From CAZWAP01 sp964632005 (GTDB lineage Bacteria; Planctomycetota; Phycisphaerae; Sedimentisphaerales; Anaerobacaceae), in assembly GCA_964632005.1 (NCBI GenBank), contig CAZWAP010000058.1, positions 1 to 13,390 on the forward strand: 13,390 nucleotides of DNA, read 5' to 3'. Numbering within the stretch: the stretch's first letter is position 1; each line of letters begins with the position of its first letter. The notes below the pieces were generated by a model. The model ran no database searches, had not been told where the DNA came from, and saw only the letters and a program-made list of their open reading frames with translations. The position numbers were made by a program, and so were the translations under genes. Below, piece after piece: positions 1 through 7,598 of the stretch.

Positions 1-111
1 GTACAGTTGGACCAATCCCTCCTTACAGCACACAAAAAAATGGGTCATCGCCAGCCTGACCTTGATAATCCTCCGGCAATCGCCCGGACTGTTATTCAGC
101 CGAAAAACCCC

Positions 112-141
112 TTGCACTCTTGCCGCCCACGCCTTTATAAT
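112..141 (+). promoter_or_regulatory. Sigma70-type promoter of the thiSGH operon
   Basis: A perfect TATAAT -10 box (136-141) lies 18 bp downstream of a weaker -35 box, TTGCAC (112-117). The predicted start, near 148, leaves a leader of about 330 nt that contains the whole TPP riboswitch, which is the arrangement expected for a riboswitch-controlled operon. The -35 matches TTGACA at only three positions. The 111 bases upstream hold no gene that I can support. Confidence 0.65.
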
Positions 142-188
142 AGCCTTGATGTGAATAAGCCAGGGGAGCTAAAGACCGGAATCCGTAT

Positions 189-363
189 CCTCTGGGGCGG
201 GTGTCCGGGCTACAGCTGAGAGTCTCGCACCTGGTTGTGCCTGGCCAGGCAAGCGGCCGCCGGCCGTTCCGCTTGAGCCCGCTTGGCTCTGCCGTCCGAC
301 AACAATAGGTGCGGGAGACCGTTTGAACCTGATCGGGGTAATACCCGCGCAGGAAGGCTGAGG
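189..363 (+). promoter_or_regulatory. TPP riboswitch (THI element) with enlarged P3a arm
   Basis: The conserved core is present in order: a GGGG/GGGT segment (194-202), CTGAGA (216-221), TGAACCTGATC (324-334), the GGGGTAATACCCG P5 hairpin region, and the closing GCGCAGGAA (347-355). CCTC (189-192) can pair with GAGG (360-363) as P1. After CTGAGA the sequence opens into a long arm: 226-232 pairs with 307-313, extended by GTCT (222-225) with AGAC (316-319) across a GG bulge, then GTTGT (234-238) with ACAAC (299-303). The arm encloses further small hairpins. The family binds thiamine pyrophosphate and represses thiamine genes, which fits the thiSGH genes immediately downstream. Confidence 0.93.
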
Positions 364-377
364 CTGCTCCACGCAGA

Positions 378-476
378 ATCACACCTTTTGTGATGGTCCC
401 CTGGAAACGGATCGCGGTCAGCCCTGTCCGCTGCGCAGGGCAGCCGAATATGTTTGGTTACGCACCGGTCCGGGGA
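378..476 (+). promoter_or_regulatory. Probable riboswitch expression platform in the thiS leader
   Basis: Between the aptamer and thiS are two perfect hairpins: ATCACA/TGTGAT (378-383 with 389-394) and GCCCTG/CAGGGC (421-426 with 436-441). Neither is followed by a T-run, so control of translation is more likely than termination. TCCCC-T-GGA (397-405) can pair with TCCGGGGA (469-476), the only purine-rich stretch just before the thiS ATG, with a single bulged T. The pairing is visible in the sequence; its regulatory use is inference. Confidence 0.4.
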
Positions 477-478
477 AA

Positions 479-691
479 ATGCAATTACTGAAAATCAATG
501 GAACCGAGAAGCAGTTCGCCGCCGGCCAGTTCCCGGCCACGCTCGCTGAGCTCCTGGCCCAGCTCAATGTAGACACCGCCACCGTCGTGGCCGAAGTCGA
601 CGGCCGAATCGTCCGGCGCGAGCATTTTGCATCAACCAAACTGCAACCCGGCCAGATCATCGAGCTTATACGTCTTATGGGTGGCGGCTGA
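479..691 (+). CDS. thiS: ThiS, sulfur-carrier protein of thiazole synthesis
   Basis: This 70-residue ubiquitin-fold protein has the usual ThiS length and ends in MGGG. The C-terminal Gly-Gly is the part that is adenylylated and converted to a thiocarboxylate, which then donates sulfur to ThiG. The hydrophobic pattern and the IIELIRLMGGG ending match the family closely. It is the first gene of the operon, 61 bp ahead of thiG. The start has only a short GGGG (472-475) three bases upstream as a ribosome site, and that stretch may be sequestered by the leader. No thiF adenylyltransferase is in the window, so the activating enzyme must be encoded elsewhere. Confidence 0.93.
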   Translation: MQLLKINGTEKQFAAGQFPATLAELLAQLNVDTATVVAEVDGRIVRREHFASTKLQPGQIIELIRLMGGG

Positions 692-752
692 TTATACCAC
701 CGCCATGCAACTTCGTCTCCGGCACCAGGTATCGAGATAGAGTAGTACTAAG

Positions 753-1523
753 ATGGACAAACTTATTATTGCCGATAGAGAGTTTAGCTCCAGGCTGCTC
801 GTGGGCACCGGCAAGTTCGCCTCCCCTGAGATCCTTGCTGCCGCCATAGCCGCTTCGGGTACCGAGATAGTTACCGTTGCGCTTCGGCGGGTGGATATCG
901 AAAACGAAAACGACGATATGCTCGCGGCGATCGACCGCCAGAAGTACCTGCTCTTGCCCAACACCTCCGGCGCCCGCGACGCCGCCGAGGCGGTGCGGCT
1001 CGCAAGGCTCGCACGCGCGGCCACCGGCATCAACTGGCTCAAGCTCGAGGTCACACCCGACCCGTACTACCTCTTGCCCGACCCGGTTGAGACCCTTAGG
1101 GCTGCCGAAACCCTCGTCGAGGAGGGCTTTGTTGTCCTGCCGTACATCAACGCCGATCCCGTCCTGAGCAAGAAACTGGAAGAGCTCGGTACCGCCTGCG
1201 TTATGCCGCTGGCAAGCCCGATCGGCTCCAAGCAGGGCCTCAAAGCCCGCGCGGCCCTGGAGATCATAATTGAGCAGGCCAACGTCCCGGTCGTCGTGGA
1301 CGCCGGTCTGGGGTTGCCCTCCCACGCCGCAGACGCGATGGAGATGGGCGCCGACGCCGTCCTGGTCAATACCGCCATCGCCACCGCTGACGACCCCATC
1401 CAGATGGCCAGGGCCTTCAAGCTCGCCGTGGAGGCCGGCCGGGCAGCCCTGCTCGCCGGACCTGCCGCAGCCGACAAAAGAGCCAGCCCCTCCAGTCCGC
1501 TCACGGGCTTCTTGAGGGATTGA
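753..1523 (+). CDS. thiG: ThiG, thiazole synthase
   Basis: ThiG joins 1-deoxy-D-xylulose 5-phosphate, the sulfur of ThiS thiocarboxylate and dehydroglycine into the thiazole phosphate moiety. The 256-residue length is normal for this TIM-barrel enzyme. Landmarks are LLVGTGK (15-21), VTVALRR (40-46), the catalytic lysine in WLKLEV (K97, the Schiff-base residue of the family), VVLPYINADP in the middle, and the phosphate-binding VVDAGLGLPSHAADAMEMGA stretch with VLVNTAIA after it. The ATG has no strong Shine-Dalgarno; a GAG-containing stretch (735-742) is the best candidate. It ends four bases before thiH, so the two are surely cotranscribed and probably translationally coupled. Confidence 0.96.
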   Translation: MDKLIIADREFSSRLLVGTGKFASPEILAAAIAASGTEIVTVALRRVDIENENDDMLAAIDRQKYLLLPNTSGARDAAEAVRLARLARAATGINWLKLEVTPDPYYLLPDPVETLRAAETLVEEGFVVLPYINADPVLSKKLEELGTACVMPLASPIGSKQGLKARAALEIIIEQANVPVVVDAGLGLPSHAADAMEMGADAVLVNTAIATADDPIQMARAFKLAVEAGRAALLAGPAAADKRASPSSPLTGFLRD

Positions 1524-1527
1524 TCTA

Positions 1528-2727
1528 ATGATGAGCGAGCAGAAATATCACGGGCCCCAGATCAGGACGGTCCTTGCCGAAAAGCACCTCGACCGCGGGA
1601 CAGAATTCTGGCAAGGCCGCCTCGAACAGGTCCGCTGCGAAGACGTCGAGCGAGCCCTCGCCGGACGGCACGGTTCGTACAGCCTGAGTCGGCTGCTGGC
1701 CCTGATCTCTCCGGCGGCTGAGAACTATCTCGAAGAAATGGCCCAAATCGCCCGCAAGCTCACGATCCAGCGGTTCGGCAAAACCATTCGCCTTTATGCG
1801 CCGTTGTATTTATCCAACTTCTGCGTAAACAGCTGTCTTTACTGCGGGTTTAACAGCAACAATGAACTCCAGCGAAAGAGGCTCACGATCGACCAGGCCG
1901 TCGCAGAGGCCGACATCCTCGCCGCCGAAGGTTTCCGCGACATCCTCCTGGTAAGCAGCGAGGACAGAGCCTTCGTCAGTGTCGATTACCTGGTCGAATT
2001 GGCCGACCGCCTTCGTGAGAGGTTCAGTTCCATCAGTATTGAGATATATCAGGCGAGCGTGGATGAGTATGCAAGGCTCTTTGCAGCCGGCATCGACGGC
2101 GTCACCCTCTACCAGGAAACGTATGACCGCCGGGCCTACAGCCGTTATCACCCCGCCGGCCCCAAGGCCGACTACGACAATCGACTGCTTGGCCCCGACT
2201 ATATCGCCCGCGCCGGAATGCGAGAGATCGGGCTGGGTGTCTTGCTCGGCCTGGCCGATTGGCGCATCGAGACCCTCGCGCTGGCCGAGCACGCCCATTA
2301 CCTCATCAAACGCTACTGGCGATCCCACATCTCTCTCTCGTTCCCGCGTCTTCGCCCGGCCCGCAACGTCGATGGACTGCAGTTTCACCACCTTCTGAGC
2401 GACAGGAACCTCGTTCAGATGATAACAGCTCTGCGGCTGTGTTTCGCCGACGCCGGCCTGGTGCTCTCAACCCGCGAAGCCCCCCATCTCCGCGACCACC
2501 TGATCAACCTCGGAATAACAAAAATGAGCGCCGGCAGCAGGACAAATCCTGGCGGCTACTCCGGCCGAGCCGAGGCCGCCGAGCAGTTCCAAATCGAGGA
2601 TCTCCGCAGCCCCGCCGAAGTGGCCGCAATGATTAGAGCTGCCGGTGCAGAGCCTGTCTGGAAGGACTGGCAAAGACCCACCGCCGGCTGTACTCACCGC
2701 CCTGTCACCGAAACATCGGGCTGCTGA
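1528..2727 (+). CDS. thiH: ThiH, radical SAM tyrosine lyase (2-iminoacetate synthase)
   Basis: ThiH cleaves tyrosine with S-adenosylmethionine and a 4Fe-4S cluster to give dehydroglycine (2-iminoacetate) for ThiG. The cluster motif CVNSCLYC (C99, C103, C106) sits in YLSNFCVNSCLYCGF, typical of ThiH. The C-terminus keeps the GGYSGR segment and the QFQIEDLRSPAEVAAMI / EPVWKDW ending of the family. At 399 residues it is slightly long because of about 15 extra residues after WKDW. The GAGGG at 1514-1518, inside the end of thiG, is a good ribosome site nine bases before the ATG. Using ThiH rather than the oxidase ThiO points to an anaerobic or low-oxygen pathway. Confidence 0.95.
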   Translation: MMSEQKYHGPQIRTVLAEKHLDRGTEFWQGRLEQVRCEDVERALAGRHGSYSLSRLLALISPAAENYLEEMAQIARKLTIQRFGKTIRLYAPLYLSNFCVNSCLYCGFNSNNELQRKRLTIDQAVAEADILAAEGFRDILLVSSEDRAFVSVDYLVELADRLRERFSSISIEIYQASVDEYARLFAAGIDGVTLYQETYDRRAYSRYHPAGPKADYDNRLLGPDYIARAGMREIGLGVLLGLADWRIETLALAEHAHYLIKRYWRSHISLSFPRLRPARNVDGLQFHHLLSDRNLVQMITALRLCFADAGLVLSTREAPHLRDHLINLGITKMSAGSRTNPGGYSGRAEAAEQFQIEDLRSPAEVAAMIRAAGAEPVWKDWQRPTAGCTHRPVTETSGC

Positions 2728-2751
2728 AAGTCTTGTTGTCCTCCAGCCTAC

Positions 2752-2776
2752 CGGGGCGAAGTCCCTGTTTGCCCCG
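2752..2776. terminator. Weak hairpin between convergent thiH and pgsA
   Basis: CGGGGC (2752-2757) pairs perfectly with GCCCCG (2771-2776) around a 13-nt loop in the 91-bp gap where thiH and pgsA converge. No T-run follows on either strand, so a role in ending either transcript is suggested by position only. Confidence 0.25.
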
Positions 2777-2818
2777 CGTATCAGTATAGATATCCGCGTT
2801 GTTGCCGCTGGCCTTTCC

Positions 2819-3427
2819 TCATTCTGACGCCGGCGACCCCAGACTCAGCCGCTTCATCGCCTTTACGCCGGAGATGATCGTAACCGACAGCATCACCACA
2901 AAGGTCACCAGCGTAAACCAGTGGGCCCACTGCGCTTGCGGGAAGTGCGCGACCTTGATCACCACCGTACCGATGCCAAAAGACTGGAGAAACATCTTTA
3001 TCTTGCCCGAGATGGTAGCCGCGAAGTTCACACCCCTGGCCTCGGCAACGTGTCGCAGCACCGTCACATATCCTTCCCTGGCGATCAGGATGCCCGCCAC
3101 CGTCCAGTGAACGACCCTTAGAAAACCCTCACTCCAGCCGAAAAGCTTCGGCTCACCGATGATTGCAAAACAGACAAACGCACCACACACCAGGACCTTG
3201 TCCGCCAGCGGATCGACCATCCGCCCGAACTTGCTGGTCACGTTGTATCTGCGAGCCACTATTCCGTCGATTATATCCGTCAGGCCCGCGATGACAAACA
3301 GAACGAAGGCCACCGTCAGGAATGTGGCCTTCTCGCTCTGGCCCGGACTGAGTAGAATCATCACCAGAAAGATCGTCGTCAGTGCCAGTCGGCCGAACGT
3401 CAGGATGTTTGGAACGAATCTGATCAT
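2819..3427 (-). CDS. pgsA: CDP-alcohol phosphatidyltransferase, probably phosphatidylglycerophosphate synthase
   Basis: The protein has 202 residues, all membrane-embedded helices around the family signature D-x2-D-G-x2-A-R-x8-G-x3-D-x3-D, complete here (D51, D54-G55, A58-R59, G68, D72, D76). These residues bind the metal and CDP-diacylglycerol. PgsA adds glycerol 3-phosphate as the first committed step to phosphatidylglycerol. The start is MIRFVPNILTFGRL, a typical N-terminus for the family; a longer in-frame reading to 3547 would overlap rimO and lacks family character. The gene begins 38 bp after rimO on the same strand, so it is likely cotranscribed. PgsA is the best subfamily call, but related CDP-alcohol transferases cannot be excluded. 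Confidence 0.86.
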   Translation of the reverse strand: MIRFVPNILTFGRLALTTIFLVMILLSPGQSEKATFLTVAFVLFVIAGLTDIIDGIVARRYNVTSKFGRMVDPLADKVLVCGAFVCFAIIGEPKLFGWSEGFLRVVHWTVAGILIAREGYVTVLRHVAEARGVNFAATISGKIKMFLQSFGIGTVVIKVAHFPQAQWAHWFTLVTFVVMLSVTIISGVKAMKRLSLGSPASE

Positions 3428-3465
3428 TGGCCCAAGTGTATCCCTGCCCCACCTCCGATTCAATC

Positions 3466-4818
3466 CTAAACTTGCTCTACGAGCAGGTCGTAATCCTTCG
3501 TCCCGACAACCCTGGTCTCCACGAAATGCCCCGGCTTGCCCGAACACTTCTCGATATAGCAGACCCCGTCAATCTCAGGGGCTTGCCCGTAAAAACGCCC
3601 CCTAACAGTATTGGTATCCGCATAATCTACAAGGCACCGCAGCTCACTACCTATCCGCTCGGCGTTCTTGGCAAAGGCAACCTGCTGCTGGGCCAGCATC
3701 ACCGCTTCGACGCGCTCCTGCTTGGCCTGTTCTGATAGCTGGTTCGGCAGCGCCGCCGCCTCCGTGCCAGCCTCCCGGCTGTAGGCGAAACAGCCCAACG
3801 CGTCGAACTTCGCCCACCTGACAAACTCCACCAGCTCCTCGAACTCCTCGTCGGTTTCACCTGGAAACCCCGCTATCAGTGTTGTCCGCAGCATTGCGCC
3901 CGGCACCGAGCGTCGCAAGCGATCGAGCAGCGCCTCGATCTTCCGCCTGCTCTGCCCGCGGCGCATCGCCTTGAGCACGCGGTCGCTTATGTGCTGAATC
4001 GGGATGTCAAAATAGGGAACTACCTTCTCGCTCTCGGCCACAGCCTCGATCAGCTGTTCATCAACCCCCGACGGGTGAAGATACATCAGCCGAATCCAGG
4101 ACAAACCCGCTATCTTCTCAAGCTCCCTCAAAAGTTCTGCCAGCCCACCTCTCTCTTTCAAATCGCGCCCGTAGTAACTCGTATCCTGCCCGATCAGGTT
4201 CAGCTCGACCGCCCCGGCGTGAGCCAGTTCTCTGGCCTCGGCGAGAACAAGCTCTTTCGGCTTGCTCCTGAACCTTCCTCTTATTGACGGTATCGTGCAG
4301 AAAGAACACCGATGGTTGCAGCCTTCACTGATTCGCAGATACGCCCAGTGCCCCGGCGTTATCAGCAGCCTGGTTCGATCGTCCAGCACGATGTCACTGG
4401 CCCGGCGCCGTGCGCCCCCGCAGTAAACCACGCCATTGCGGCCCGACAACGTCTCTTTTATTATCTGGGCTATCGAGTCGCGCCCATCAAGCCCGATAAC
4501 CGCGTCTATTCCTTCAACCTCTCGAAAAAGTCGCTCGCCCATCCGCTCGCTCAGGCAGCCGGCCGCGATTACCTTCTTGACCGCACCGCCCCGCTTCCAC
4601 CCCACCGCTTGCCTGATAGCCTCTATCGACTCGGCCTTGGCCGGGGCGATAAAACCACAAGTATTGATTACCACGACATCCGCATTATCAGGCTCGGCGG
4701 TTATCACCATACCGCTCTGGGCGAGCGTCGCCAGCATCCTCTCGCTGTCCACCGTATTCTTCGGACAGCCCAGAGACACAAACCCAACCCTGATCTGCTC
4801 CTGCGTTCTTCCTACCAT
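3466..4818 (-). CDS. rimO: RimO, ribosomal protein S12 methylthiotransferase
   Basis: This 450-residue radical SAM enzyme adds a methylthio group to the conserved aspartate of ribosomal protein S12. The N-terminal UPF0004 domain supplies three cluster cysteines (C18 in SLGCPKN, C54 in NTCGF, C88 in AAGCLSE). The radical SAM cluster motif CNHRCSFC (C167, C171, C174) follows, with ISEGCNHRCSFCTIPSIRG characteristic of RimO. A C-terminal TRAM domain covers roughly residues 385-450 and ends in DYDLLVEQV. The DSERM segment after the first cysteine and the IPSIRGRFRS stretch favour RimO over the tRNA enzyme MiaB. The ATG follows GGGGGG at a short two-base spacing. It heads a rimO-pgsA pair. Confidence 0.95.
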   Translation of the reverse strand: MVGRTQEQIRVGFVSLGCPKNTVDSERMLATLAQSGMVITAEPDNADVVVINTCGFIAPAKAESIEAIRQAVGWKRGGAVKKVIAAGCLSERMGERLFREVEGIDAVIGLDGRDSIAQIIKETLSGRNGVVYCGGARRRASDIVLDDRTRLLITPGHWAYLRISEGCNHRCSFCTIPSIRGRFRSKPKELVLAEARELAHAGAVELNLIGQDTSYYGRDLKERGGLAELLRELEKIAGLSWIRLMYLHPSGVDEQLIEAVAESEKVVPYFDIPIQHISDRVLKAMRRGQSRRKIEALLDRLRRSVPGAMLRTTLIAGFPGETDEEFEELVEFVRWAKFDALGCFAYSREAGTEAAALPNQLSEQAKQERVEAVMLAQQQVAFAKNAERIGSELRCLVDYADTNTVRGRFYGQAPEIDGVCYIEKCSGKPGHFVETRVVGTKDYDLLVEQV

Positions 4819-4879
4819 AACCCCCCAAAATTAGCAGAAAACACGCATCCTGTCGAAAAATTTCGGCATTTTCCATCTG

Positions 4880-4903
4880 CTGCGCAACCGCAGTTATTTT
4901 TTT
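4880..4903 (+). terminator. Small hairpin with T-run upstream of the secretin promoter
   Basis: CTGCG/CGCAG (4880-4884 with 4889-4893) with a four-base CAAC loop is followed by TTATTTTTTT (4894-4903), the layout of an intrinsic terminator on the plus strand. It would stop transcription antisense to rimO before it enters the secretin gene. The stem is only 5 bp, and the T-rich stretch just above the -35 box could instead act as an UP element. Confidence 0.35.
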
Positions 4904-4921
4904 GATTCTATTGGATTGCGC

Positions 4922-4949
4922 TTGACGATAAAGAATTATGCAATATAAT
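4922..4949 (+). promoter_or_regulatory. Strong sigma70-type promoter for the secretin gene
   Basis: TTGACG (4922-4927) and a perfect TATAAT (4944-4949) are separated by 16 bp, with AT-rich sequence upstream. Transcription should start near 4956. The first in-frame ATG of the downstream reading frame (4938) lies inside this promoter and so cannot be the translation start. This moves the start to 5043 and leaves a leader of about 87 nt. Confidence 0.75.
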
Positions 4950-5042
4950 AAAGTCGCGTGCCGTCTCTATACACATAGACAGAGGTTGAAGTACGTCTTT
5001 GGAACTTCAGGCGCGCGATGTGGTAGGGGCGGTCATGCTGAT

Positions 5043-7439
5043 ATGAGCGGTTACCGCAACAGATTAAGCCTCGGGCATCCCGTGGCGTGGGCCGTGGCTG
5101 CAGTGGTAGCCATTACGGCAGGAGGGTGCGGGGACTTCATACCCCCCGAGAGCGCAGGTATCGAATCCTCCAAGATCCTCAAAGACCTCGGCAGAGTCGA
5201 AACTATGCCCGAGCCGAATATCCCCCTGCCCGCTTTCTTCAAGGCCCCGCCCAAGATAATCGAGCAGACCGTCGGTGGTAAGCCCGAGTACAAACTCTTT
5301 TATTTCTGCCAGCACCACACCTCGGCCGAGATGCAGAAGATCGTCAACGAACAGTTTGCCTCCCGGCTCTTCGACGCCAAGGGCAAATCGACCCGCGTGG
5401 TCGACTACGGAGTCACCGCAAATCCCGCCACCAATCAGCTGATTGTCAGGTGCCCGGCGAGGGAAGATGCTGAAGCCGTCCTCGAGTTCCTTCAGGAAGT
5501 GGACCTCCCGCCCATACAGGTTAAGATAAGCTGCCTTATTTCCGAGCTATATGCCGACAAAACCCTCGACTGGGAAACCAGCCTTGCGATCGAAGACTTT
5601 CTGGGCGAGAGTATCTGGGCCGGGCCCGCCGGCAAGAAGTTCGGAACCGCCATCGACCAGATATTCCAGGAAGACTCCATCGCCGCCTTCCCGGGCGGCT
5701 CGCTTAGAGAATTGGCCCGCGCGAAAATGGGCCTCAAGGTCGGATACCTCAGCCGCCGCAGTCATAAGTTCACTGCCCTGGTGGATATGCTTGAATCGCA
5801 GGGTTATCTCAAGATCCTGATGAATCCTACTCTCCAGGTCATCAACGGGCAGACGGCCAGGGTCCAGTCAAGCCAGAAGGTCCCCCTGACAAAGACTTAT
5901 CTGCGCGGCGCCAACTCGGATTGGTTCGAGAGCAGGCAGGAATGGGAGAACGTTGTCGATTCGCTCCAGATCACCCCACATGTCTATGGAGATGGCTCCA
6001 TCGGCCTCGAAACCAGCATTCTGCTCGGCTCTAAACTCACCCCCGAGGGTATTAAGCAGTTACCCATCATCACCAAGAAGCAGATCGACAATAAGGAAAC
6101 CCGTATCAGGCCGGGCGAGAGCCTCATCATTGGCGGTCTGCGCAAGTCGGAGAAGCGGGACGTCGTAAGAGGCATACCCTTCCTGAAGGATATTCCTCTG
6201 CTGGGCATCCTGTTCTCCGGCCGGGATTTTGAGGAGCGAGCCGTCGAGACCATATTCATCCTGACCCCGACCATCTCCACCGGCGGCATCCCGCGCGACG
6301 AGATGAAGGCCGAGATAAGAAAACGCCACGGCGAGGCCGGCCCCGGGGAAGACCAATCGGAAGTGGGCTTCGACCCCTTCGGGACCAGACGGCGGGCAAG
6401 AGCGCAAGAGCGTAAGAACAATGAGGCCGAGCAGGCCAGGATAGAGGCCGAGGAGGAAAAAGCAATTGCTCGTCACACCACCAGAGAGGCCGAAGATCGG
6501 GCCAAAAAGGCCGAGGCCAAGGCCGAACTGGCAAAAATGAGGTCCGACAGAATAGTAGCAGAGGCCGAAAAGGCCAAGGCTGAAGCCCAGAAGGCCAAGG
6601 CCGAAGCCGAGGCAAAGGCCAAGGCCGCCGACGCCGCAAAGGCAGCCGCCGACAAGGCCAGCGCCGAGGCCGCCAGGATGATGGCTGAAGCGACCAAGGC
6701 CATCGCCGATGCCACCGCAAAGCTCAAGGCCGCAGAAGAGGCCCGTGCCGAAGCCGCCAAAATCGCCGCCGATGCCACCAAAACAAAGCAGGAGGCCCAG
6801 AAAGCCAGGGCCGAGGCTGAAGCCCTCGCCAAGGCCGCCGAGCAAGCCAAGGCTCAGGCCGAGGCAAAGGCAAAAGCCGCCGATCAGGCAAGGGCCATCG
6901 CCGACAGGGCCACCGCCGACGCCGCGCGGATAACAAAGGAAGCACAGGATGCCGAGGTACAGGCCGAAGCAAAGGCCAAAGCCGCAGAAAAGGCCGAGGC
7001 CGACGCCGAAAAGGCCGAAGCCCCCGAAAAGGCAAAGACCCCGGCTCAGACCAAGACCGATGTACAGGCCAGCGAGCCCAATCTGGCTAGCGCCGAGCCT
7101 CACACGAGGGCCGAGTCTGACCGGCCGATCGCTTCACAGTCCCGGAGACCTGGGACCGACCCCAACACCGCGATCGCCCAAAAAACAATACAGCGTGCCC
7201 CAAAACCCGCTGCCAGTACTGAAAAAGCAGTTGCCCGGAACGATAAGACCAGTCTGCCAGGCCCAGGGGCCGCCACGGCCTCTGCCAAGCCTGGGCGAAA
7301 AACTCGCGATACGGTAGCAAAGCTCGGTTCCCGAGCCCAACCAGGTCGGCATCGGCCGCTATCCCGGGACCCAAAGGCTGAAGAACAGGACCGGAAGACA
7401 AAATTGCTCGCTCTGGTCCTCTCGGTTCTGACCCTGTGA
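5043..7439 (+). CDS. Lipoprotein secretin (GspD/PilQ superfamily) with long C-terminal coiled coil
   Basis: The protein has 798 residues from the ATG at 5043, which GGGGCGG (5026-5032) precedes by 10 bases. Residues 1-28 look like a lipoprotein signal ending AGG, with C29 as the lipidated cysteine, although the box is not ideal. One small N-domain (about 83-160, TNQLIVRCPAREDAEAVLEFL) precedes a secretin core at about 250-415. The core has the signature: GESLIIGG, an 11-residue gap, then IPFLKDIPLLGILFSG, followed by ETIFILTPTI. Secretins form multimeric outer-membrane channels. Residues about 450-670 are Ala/Lys/Glu-rich heptad-like sequence resembling TolA, followed by a Pro/Ser/Thr-rich tail ending in a short hydrophobic LLALVLSVLTL. 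No other type II, type III or type IV pilus gene is nearby. The system it serves is unknown. Confidence 0.85.
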   Translation: MSGYRNRLSLGHPVAWAVAAVVAITAGGCGDFIPPESAGIESSKILKDLGRVETMPEPNIPLPAFFKAPPKIIEQTVGGKPEYKLFYFCQHHTSAEMQKIVNEQFASRLFDAKGKSTRVVDYGVTANPATNQLIVRCPAREDAEAVLEFLQEVDLPPIQVKISCLISELYADKTLDWETSLAIEDFLGESIWAGPAGKKFGTAIDQIFQEDSIAAFPGGSLRELARAKMGLKVGYLSRRSHKFTALVDMLESQGYLKILMNPTLQVINGQTARVQSSQKVPLTKTYLRGANSDWFESRQEWENVVDSLQITPHVYGDGSIGLETSILLGSKLTPEGIKQLPIITKKQIDNKETRIRPGESLIIGGLRKSEKRDVVRGIPFLKDIPLLGILFSGRDFEERAVETIFILTPTISTGGIPRDEMKAEIRKRHGEAGPGEDQSEVGFDPFGTRRRARAQERKNNEAEQARIEAEEEKAIARHTTREAEDRAKKAEAKAELAKMRSDRIVAEAEKAKAEAQKAKAEAEAKAKAADAAKAAADKASAEAARMMAEATKAIADATAKLKAAEEARAEAAKIAADATKTKQEAQKARAEAEALAKAAEQAKAQAEAKAKAADQARAIADRATADAARITKEAQDAEVQAEAKAKAAEKAEADAEKAEAPEKAKTPAQTKTDVQASEPNLASAEPHTRAESDRPIASQSRRPGTDPNTAIAQKTIQRAPKPAASTEKAVARNDKTSLPGPGAATASAKPGRKTRDTVAKLGSRAQPGRHRPLSRDPKAEEQDRKTKLLALVLSVLTL
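6390..7052 (+). repeat. Low-complexity Ala/Lys/Glu coiled-coil coding segment
   Basis: The segment encodes about 220 residues built from degenerate units such as KAKAEAEAKAKAA, EARAEAAKIAADATK and ARAEAEALAKAAEQAKAQ. The DNA repeats GCC-AAG-GCC-GAG-type codons but not exact units, so it has diverged or was built codon by codon. It gives a long charged helix with alanine on one face. The repeated triplets also create long open frames on the minus strand that are artefacts. Confidence 0.8.
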
Positions 7440-7598
7440 GAACGATCTGCAACCGGTAGAGGCGCCGGGATTTGCCCGGAGCCCGTTATGCGAACCGGAG
7501 CGGCGCCCTGATTGGCTCGCTATTATGTGATCAGGAGCCCCCTTAGCTCATAAACCCTCGAGTTTACCCGAAACGTAATTCCAATTGGGAGCAAAGCT

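Noticed and set aside
7..219. Open reading frame of 70 codons at the left edge
   Set aside because: It runs across the thi promoter and into the riboswitch, resembles no family that I know and has no ribosome site.
6390..7052. Repetitive stretch considered as a CRISPR array or satellite
   Set aside because: There are no fixed-length exact repeats with unique spacers; it is codon-level low complexity inside a coding frame.
6060..7103. Long minus-strand frame of 347 codons opposite the secretin coiled coil
   Set aside because: Its Gly/Leu/Phe-rich low-complexity product is the mirror of GCC-AAG-GCC-GAG codon repeats; the plus-strand secretin explains the region.
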